In this document: piece by piece, positions 56,168 through 64,000 of the stretch
Position numbering within the stretch: position 1 is the stretch's first letter
Layout: every line of letters begins with the position of its first letter
NCBI GenBank assembly: GCA_027919835.1
Contig: JANVFP010000029.1
Span: 1-64,000, forward strand
Reading direction: 5' to 3'
Length of the DNA: 64,000 nucleotides
DNA from: Lentinula raphanica
Taxonomy: Eukaryota > Basidiomycota > Agaricomycetes > Agaricales > Omphalotaceae
Notes under the pieces: model-generated
Told to the model about the DNA's origin: nothing
Database searches by the model: none
The model's input: the letters and a program-made list of their open reading frames with translations, nothing else
Program-made: the position numbers and the translations under genes

Positions 56168-56809
56168 ATTTTGAAACGATGTGTTTTTTTGCCATTCTCT
56201 GTTCCGAAATACCAAGTCATCTTATGATACCTCCTGTCTGTGCAACAGTCGATCGTCTTCTGTGGGCTATGATTGTCCATTCGGTGTGAGGTGGTATGAG
56301 GTCGTGTGCCAATGATTGGCTGTTCCTCCAGCTATGCACCGTCGCACCGTTCCCTGCGCCCTTCCTCGGGACGGGGAGTATCAGTTCTATCACCTCACCT
56401 CATATCAATGTATTCTATGTAACTACTGTATTGATCCAACATTGTTTCCTGAGCTTCATTGTTCACTGGTGCAAAATAACACCTGCTTTTCCCGATTGTC
56501 TTGTTCCCTCTGTTCCTGTGCACAACACTGAGATATGAGTTGGTAGCTCATCGTTGGGCATTGCTTATCTCCAGGCTGGAACATCCTGTTTCAATCGTTT
56601 GTCTACTTCAATTCGCGCCTGATCAGGATGTTTACAGATAATCCTACTACATCGAAGCTGTTGACACCTGTCTCATCCAGAGATGACGAGGCCCATAGGT
56701 TCGATTGTGGTCACCACTGCGGCATCAAGTATAATACGTTGATGTTATAATAATGTACCAATGTTCAAATTAGATCTACTGTCAAAACATTACACTCTGA
56801 TCATACAAA
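56168..56809. other. Convergent spacer between Argonaute and VTC4
   Basis: 3' ends of two convergent genes. A Cys-rich open frame (about 56316-56531) lacks an ATG and any homology that I see, so I do not call it. Confidence 0.5.
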
Positions 56810-59800
56810 CTAAGATCCGTCTTCCAATAACTCTCCTACCCGTAATCCAATATTCACTGCCATCGTAGCGGCTAGTGTAAAACAAAGCAATGTCGGTCCA
56901 TACTTATCATAGTAAAGTCCTTCGGCCCTTCTTGCTCTCAATCTATATGATCTATAAACGAACACCCCGGCCGAATAAGCAATGGCGATGAGAGCACAGA
57001 GGGTGAACAACGCAGCGCTTATGAGCCCGCGCGAGTCGTCAGGGGAGGTGAAATTGAGGAGGGTAGTTGCGATCGTGCCAATGAATACTGAGATGTTTAG
57101 CCATTTCTATCAATGTAAGGTCGATGATTAGCCTTGAATCATGCAAGATGGATTAGTACACACCAAGAACGTTCGTTCTGCTGCAAAGTACACTTTGGGC
57201 TCAATCCGTACTGGGATAGATATGTGTTTTCCGGCTGGGGCATGCCAATCTCGAAATAGCAGACGATCATCACTCAAAGGAGCTAATTCGTCCTCTTCTT
57301 CTTCTTCAGCCGAAGCCCTTGCAGCACCACCACCATTTTCTCGCCTGACAGCTTCGTCCACTTTGTCCTGCAGCTGATTCCTGAGTGTCTCATCGAAAGC
57401 CGAAGAGGGCACCAAAGGATTAATGGAGAGGTTCAATCCTGTCCGGCTCAAACTCCGATCCTTCGCGGGCTTTCTCAACAGAGGCTGTCTGTCGTCTGTG
57501 CTTTCCTCCATGTCCTCCACTTCCACCGCATGCTCATCAGTGTACCGCATCGCAGCGGGCAACGATCCATAAAACTCATTGTTCAAATTAGGTTTCTTCC
57601 CCTCCGCGACCTCCGTCTTCCTTCTCTCCCGGAGCATGTTCTCCCGATACGCGACTGCCTCGGCTACCTGTGTCTCTGTGAGGCCAGTGCGTTTGTCCTC
57701 GTCGCGTGCAGGTGCACGTAACAGGTCTTGATCGTCGCCCTCGTCTTCGGAAACAGGTTCAGTGTATTTTTCAGCGTGAGGAGAGAGGTCGCGGGAGCCA
57801 GAACTGGAGCCAGAAGCAGCTGAGGTTCCTTTGGAAGATGTATGTGCGGGTCGCTCGATGACCGTAAGGTAGCCAGTATCGGGTTTGAGGATATCAGTAT
57901 CCACTGTGAAATCTCAGCAAAGAGGAAGGTAGAGGTCATGGAAACGACTCTTACTTTGCGGAAGCCAGAACGGCACCAAGTCCACACGATTAGGGAGTAG
58001 AGTAGCACAACCATGTATGAATTTGCTGTAGGAATCTGTTGAGTACTACAAGGTGAAATTCGATGACTGTATGAATCGCGCACCTGAACTTTGGAACTGC
58101 TTCCACTAGGTGAGATTGGACAAGATCCGTGACCCACTGAGGAGGTTCCTGTCCCAACTGCGTCTGCAGCTTCACCTCCAGGACACCATATCTAAAAACA
58201 ATCAATCATTCTCGTGAAAATGTTCAATTGACTGAGTTCTGTACTTACCTGAACAACTCCTTATCATCCTGCGGGAGCTGTTCGAATGGCCAATCGATAC
58301 CAATATCCGTTCGTCGCCAATTGTCTCCCGAGCGAGTCCGTCCATCCCAGTTGTCCTCTCTGACCATAGTCAGCTCCGTATCAAGTGAGATCCGCACTCG
58401 AGCGTCGCCAGGAAGTTGAAACGCTGTTCGATTGTAGAACGTCCGCATTACTGATTCATAGTCAATGCGAAAATCAATAACGAGAACCTGCAATGTAGGC
58501 TTACCAGGAACCAGCTTCTTCGTCAAGACAGCATATTGCACTTCGTTCGCCAGCTGGATCATACTATCCACTTCCTGCTGCGTCTTCTTCCCTTTCTTGA
58601 CTAACTGTTGAAAATCTTCATCGACCGTGTATTCGCCTTTGAGGAACGCATTGACGAGGTGTTCTTTGATTGGGAACCGAGCTTTAACAGATTTTTCGCC
58701 TGTCCAGTCTTCGCGGTGGGTCTTGCGTTCGACGAAGATCTAGATGGTGCAGGACGTGAGAAAGGTAGTAGCGGCAGGCAGGAGTCACTGGGTTGAGAAG
58801 GGTTGAAGATGTACCCACAGTTTTGACGTCAGTGTCGCCGTACCACCTGAGACGTATGGCTTCTGCACCTTCGGTCTTCTCGAGACGGCCAAGATAGAGA
58901 TCGAGTTCCTCGTTGTCAAAATAGATTGAAGTGATCGCTGGACAAAAGTCAGCGTACAGGAACATCACGAGGTAACAATAGGGCAAACCTGCATCTTTTT
59001 GCTCAAAGTCCTTGTCGGGATTGAACACTGAAAATCATTAGAAAGTTATACGATAGGCCAGAGCTGGGACGAGCAAACCTAATACAGGTAAATTTCTAAG
59101 AATGGCCAATTTGAGAGCAATGAGGTTGTCTGGATGGACCTGGAATTGGGAAGAGTTTGAGAGCAGTTAAAAAAGAAGTCTGAAGTAATCTCAGCAGATA
59201 TTACATACCCAATACTTCGTAGTCTGTCTGACGAAAGCACTTTGACTTCCGCCTGCACTAGAATCACCTTGAACGGGGTGGCCCCGAGTACGAACGAGAT
59301 CGTAGAGCCTTGACAGTTTCACGATGAGTGCATCCCAGTTGTACTTGTAGAATGGTCGCTTCTCGAGGTATTCAGGTATGAACACAGGTTTGAGTAGAAA
59401 CGACGTTTGTTTCTGTATGATGGAAAATGAGTTCAGAGAAAAGGATATGTCAGTGGAGTAAAGGAAAGCTTACGTCGTGTTTCTGGAGGAAAGATATTTA
59501 GTAAAATGCCTAGGAAGCACAGGAAATATTATGACTAACTTTCAAAATTTTCATAAACCCGGTAATGTTGAGCTTAGTATATAGAGCTAGATCATGTACG
59601 TCTGCTACTAGAGTAGCGACTTCTTCCTCCAATGAATGGAAACGTTCCTCAAGAGCGTCGATTGACTCTCCGTCCGTCTCTTCCTCATCAGATTCGTCTT
59701 CGTCATCTGAGCCTCCGTCCAGGGCAAGACGAGATTGGCGCTGTTGAGCTTCTGGGTCTTGTGCGGCTAAATTTGAACGTGTGTGTTGGGATTGGTTCAG

Positions 59801-60252
59801 TCCGTGCTCTTCTTCGAGAGCTCCGGAGACAAGATGCTTCACGTCGCGTTCAGCATCTGTGATGCGCCGAGAGAGTTCAGAAGTCTAATATGTACAGATA
59901 TGATAAATATGGAGACTGTAGTATGTCACTCGACAGAGAACATACCTTTTCTTTCTGGAAAATATGTATCTTCTCTAACTCTGCCTCAAGCCTAGCTGTG
60001 AATTCTCGTTCATCCTTATTATCCCATGTATGAGAAGTAGTGCGGTCCTGAGAGAAAATATTACAATGAGGAATCCCTTGGCAGAAAGAAAGATAGGACA
60101 AACCTTGAGCTCACGTTTAAGTGAGTTATAGTCGAGGTAGAATGGTCGCCATTCATTGTAGAGATCAGTCTGAGTAGTAGAGTGGATTAGAAGGGGGAAA
60201 GAACTCTCCGTAGGTTGACAAGACGTACGCTGATCTTTCGGCCAAACTTCAT
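56810..60252 (-). CDS. VTC4: Vacuolar transporter chaperone (VTC) subunit, polyphosphate polymerase type
   Basis: Multi-exon gene starting MKFGRKIS, spliced to [20 protein letters not shown], the SPX domain that senses inositol pyrophosphates. An acidic Ser/Glu-rich loop follows. Then comes the TTM-tunnel polymerase domain: [48 protein letters not shown] with the RxR catalytic pair, [20 protein letters not shown], and LEVKLQTQ with its Lys. The RxR, ERK and EVK residues support the catalytic Vtc4 type over Vtc2/3. A disordered Ser/Glu-rich linker leads to a C-terminal DUF202 domain with three membrane helices ([17 protein letters not shown] and others). The complex makes polyphosphate from ATP and moves it into the vacuole. 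Confidence 0.88.
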
Positions 60253-61976
60253 CGTTACTGTCGAAGGAAGCCGTCTGTTCTCAGCCAATCCTGAAAAGCT
60301 GGCATTCAGTTCATTGCGAACGTGCGTTGCTATAAATAAGCGCCCAGAACTACATTTATTTTGGTCCCGGCACCCGGCGGCCCGTTTTCGCGTTCGACGC
60401 GACTCATTCGACGCGTTCCCAACAGTCATGTACTCGCGATACGCTCTGCTCCTGCTCCTGCTCTCAAGGCACTCATAATCAACATATGTATTCAAAACAT
60501 CAATGATTCTACAAGGCAAACTTAGCAAGAAGCTGGGTCATACCATCATGCAGGGTACTCGGATTGGAGTAAAGGACTACAAGCTGGACTTATCCTTTAG
60601 TGAATCAGTCGATATACGAAAGGGAAATACTTTAGGGGTATGGTGAGCTTCAAACTCCATCTATCGATATATCAGTACTCACAAGATTCGTATAGTACGA
60701 CTGCTATAGAATCGAGAATGACGATGACCATGGGATCCAAATCATTGGCCCAGATCGATACTCAAGAAGATTAGTTCTCTCCCTCTTTCTCTCCCTCTTT
60801 CGTCCTTCAAGATTGATCTTCTTGATACCACTCGCCGGACTCGTACGAGCAATCAAAATCTGTCGTCAATATGTACTCAGAAACAACTGCAAAGAGTGTT
60901 AGTGGTCCTCAACGTTACTCCCTGGTACTCCTTATCGATGCTGTGGGTACTATTGCTTCGGCAGTAGCTGCCCGTAAGTATGGCTGAAAAGCTACCGTAT
61001 TATTTGAACGGTTGCCCCTTCGGAAGATATCTATCGACGTCATCATCATGGCAAGGCGCTGAGCGCTGAACCAGACTATATGCTATCTTGCAGACTTCAG
61101 GGTTCGGCGTCGAGCACTTGGAGGCTATGGGTAGTATCAGAACCTTCCCCCATCCTATACGAAACCCTTCAGTATGGTGCAAGCGAGCAAACCACGTCCA
61201 AAAACACGAATCAGGTGCAAAAGCTGACAGAATTTGCGACGAGAGCTTGGGCGCTTGCAATTGACGCCAACGCCCAAGCATGCGTGTTTGAATTGCCAGG
61301 TCAATTTACCGTTTGCACCGGGAATTCGTATGCTGCGCCCAAACTTTGTTGGCTATCTTGCGCCCATACCACCATCTTCGTTGCCGCTCTCTGGGGGTTT
61401 AAAAGCCTTCAGACTGAGAAACTCTCCAAATCTTCCTTTCTCTCGCTCTTTGGACTTCAAATTTCTTCGTTCAAGTCGCTTATATCGAATGAATGAACAC
61501 AAATCCCCGACCTCAACGGCCATTTGGTGTTCTTAACCCGGGCTACGGCTCCAGTTTCCTCACAGCTATTAGATTCTTGTCCAACCCTAGTGCTTCAGGT
61601 TGTAAGCCATTAATTGTTTTTTGTCATGAAGATAACACTGACTCAGGACAGGCTTTCGCCGTGTCGATTTCCAGATGACATGGTATGAGTCTATGATATG
61701 GAGGGAGGCCAAGCCTATTTCGGCAACTCCGCTCGATTCCATTGCCCCAATGAACACCGGAAAACCATTCACCGGAACGAATTCCTTACATGCGTCTTCA
61801 GATGAAGGCCGTATGAAGGCAAGTCTCATACTATGGAATACAAATTACAGTACAAACGGACTTATGCCGATACTAGATTGCTAACAGATATTACTTCGAA
61901 AGGGTAACTACACTGAGGGTATACTAGGGTATACTTTTCTGATTCAAGAATTACAGTCGTCGCACAGTCCGTTCAG
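60253..61976. other. 1.7 kb intergenic region
   Basis: Promoter of VTC4 at the left and the 3' end of the transcription factor at the right. Open frames of up to 138 codons (61080-61496) show no recognisable domain and I consider them chance. Confidence 0.5.
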
Positions 61977-64000
61977 TCATAGCAGAAGCAGGTTCAACTT
62001 CTGATCCCGCATCGTTTCTCGCCAGTCCACTGTTCCACCATGGATGTCCCGTTTCTGCCACACCGCCTCAATCAACAGCCTGGCTTTCGTGAGGTTCCCT
62101 ATGCTCTCGTCTTGAGCCTTGAGTCTTCCTTTGAGGAAGTCTCGATGCACAGGATCATCTGTCATACAAGCTGCTAGACATATAGGAAACACTATCACAC
62201 GGTCGACATGCGAGGGCTGCAACTGGCCAATCAGCTGCACGACGCCATTCACCGAAGCACTAATGTCAGATACCCCTGCAAGACGTTGAACGCGTCAGTA
62301 ACCCTGCCCGCTACGAACGGAGAGAGATGAAGATGACTTACCAGGATTGGGATCATGAAGAATCGTGTGAAGATAGAGCAAGGCAGTTGCGCGGAAAATG
62401 CTGGCAAGTAGTTTCCGCACTTCCTCATTTGGAAATATTACATCTGTTATCGACAGGTTCGGGTGCAGCGGCGGGTCCTCTTCGAAGATGGGAGTGTTAG
62501 GCCTTTGACGCAGTCGTTGTTCGATCTCGTCGCCTCGATGGATGAGGTCTCTGTAATTCAGAGTCCCTTTCATGCGCTCCATGGATTTCCAGTGGCCCAG
62601 GGTGGAGATCTCCGCAATGGCAAGCATGGCGTCGTCAGGACAGCCAGTTAATGCCTCCATTTGCGTCGTTTGGGAGAAACTCAGATCGAGAGACCATGTT
62701 GAATGACTCAAGAGGCGTTGATAGAGCATGAAATATTTGGGTGGATGCATCAACGTCAAACTGGAGAAGATATCCATCCACTGCAGAAAGAGGCAGGTCA
62801 GAACCGCCTCTTGAATATGATATAGATATGACAACTGACCATCGTGCCTTTAACAGCTATTTGACCTGCAGGGGACATGGTGCTCAACACCGATTTTGGG
62901 TCTTCCTTATCTGGTAAGCCGATCTGGGCCAACCAGTCTAATGCTATGCTGAGCACAGGCATCCAGTCCATTGACCCACCCGACATCTGTGAAAAATACA
63001 CGAGATGCAGCGCAGCGATGACATCGCTTTCGTCGTAATGACCGCGTAGCTGCCGGACATTTGCTAGCTGCATGTAGGCCTCGTCAAAGAAATACCTTGC
63101 CGTCGAACTGTTGGAATTCAGGCTGGGCGCCTGAAGACCTTCGGATATCCTCTTTCTCGCAAAATGCAGGCTGGCTAGCGCACACACTGCGTTCGATACA
63201 GCCCCTCGTGGCTCTTGTACGATGAACTATGAGGACAAGTCAGCGACAGGTCCGAGTCAGCTTACCAAGGATTCTTAACTCACTGAGTAGACCACATTCG
63301 TTGTGGTGTTTCCTGCGAAAAGGAAATGCGCAGATCGAACGTTCTCAAAGTAATACATGACATGATTTTCCTGGATGGTATTTTGATTCGAAACCATAGG
63401 AAAGTTGAGCTCTGGAGGTGGGTGTACATTCAGTTCGAATCCTCCGTTGAGCTGATGCTGTGCTCCATTAGCAACGGACGAGAGATCGTAATCGCTGGTG
63501 TCTAGGCTGAGATTTGGAAGAGGGGTTGTGCCGGGCGAGTGGAAGTAGGAGGTGTTGAGATCAAGGTCGTTGAGGTGCGGTTCACTGAAGGAAGCGGCAG
63601 GTAGTTGGAGAAAGTGAGGGTTTGATGCACCTGTATTATCAGGAGTGAGTCATCTTTCATCATACTACGTCTCTAGGAATAACAAACCGGGGACGCCGGG
63701 TAGGAGGTTATCATGTCTTATTTGGTGTGGGTCCATATACGGTTTGATAGAAAACCCGAAATCGAGGCCCAATCCTAGGGAAGGTGAATTCGAAGGGCTG
63801 TTTGTGGCGGTCGCGGGAGCTGAATATCGGTGTGTGTTCAAAGACCGTGTTCTTGTCGGTCCTACCGCTGCTTGGGCCTGTAGCATAGATGACCGCGGCT
63901 GTCCCCTTATCAATCCTGCACGGGTCAACTGGGCTTTTATATCGGCCTTGTAGGCTTCGACAGCTTGTTTATCCTAAGACACACCGAGTCAGTTCGTATC
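61977..64000 (-). CDS. Fungal-specific transcription factor, 5' end outside the window
   Basis: Multi-exon gene that runs off the right edge, so the presumed N-terminal Zn(2)-Cys(6) cluster is not visible. The N-terminal part here is Ser/Thr/Asn/Pro-rich. The Fungal_trans_2-type regulatory domain follows: YYFENVRSAHFLF, AVSNAVCALASLHFARKRI, SDVIAALHLVYFSQMSGGSM, PVLSIALDWLAQIG, WMDIFSSLTLMHPPKYFMLY, and VFPICLAACMTDDPVHRDFL near the end. The protein ends DQKLNLLLL at the stop at 61977. This family regulates transcription in the nucleus, often of metabolic genes. The target is not inferable. Confidence 0.82.

Noticed and set aside
56296..56538. Cys-rich small protein between Argonaute and VTC4
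   Set aside because: The Cys-rich frame has no ATG, it lies in the convergent 3' regions, and no conserved spacing or signal peptide is seen.

Overview
The window is nuclear DNA of a filamentous basidiomycete, most likely an Agaricomycete. Protein-coding genes are split by many 50-75 nt GT-AG introns with short CTRAY-like branch sites. The recognisable single-copy genes are typical of fungi: Argonaute, Gtr2/RagC, VTC4, a Pof1-like protein, an amidase and a fungal transcription factor. There are also expanded families of F-box proteins and AIG1-like GTPases. I could not assign a genus. I saw no rRNA, tRNA or CRISPR array.

Layout. 1-5.5 kb is AT-rich and carries two divergently transcribed AIG1-like GTPase genes separated by a ~450 bp tandem repeat. 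5.5-15 kb holds a Pof1-like nucleotidyltransferase, a secreted amidase and a third AIG1-like GTPase. 15-19.6 kb is gene-poor. 19.7-20.7 kb is a 1004-bp non-autonomous DNA transposon with 167-bp terminal inverted repeats and 9-bp target duplications (Mutator-like), inserted in the promoter of the first of three tandem F-box/zinc-finger paralogues (20.8-31.7 kb). A MAP3K-like kinase gene sits between the second and third. 31.9-37 kb is a segmental duplication of a secreted, repeat-rich, basic protein gene. 38.8-41.1 kb is GTR2, and a decayed fragment of it lies at about 34.6 kb. 41.5-43.6 kb encodes a stonustoxin/MACPF-like protein with MORN repeats. 44.8-49.4 kb is a Ty3-type LTR retrotransposon with a large internal deletion. 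49.7-51.5 kb is the fourth AIG1-like GTPase, 51.9-56.2 kb an Argonaute, 56.8-60.3 kb VTC4, and 62-64 kb a fungal transcription factor running off the right edge.

How parts relate. The four AIG1-like GTPase genes share one intron plan: a tiny leader exon, a short S/T/A-rich exon, then the GTPase exon, followed in three copies by a Cys/His-rich plus coiled-coil exon. They are therefore true dispersed paralogues. The SNTX-like gene and GTPase copy 4 are head-to-head, and the LTR element lies in the interval between them, so they were close divergent neighbours before the insertion. Gtr2 (TORC1 nutrient signalling), VTC4 (polyphosphate synthesis, SPX-regulated) and Argonaute (RNA silencing) are ordinary housekeeping or regulatory genes. 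The GTPase, SNTX/MACPF, F-box and secreted-repeat families are the accessory content most worth following.
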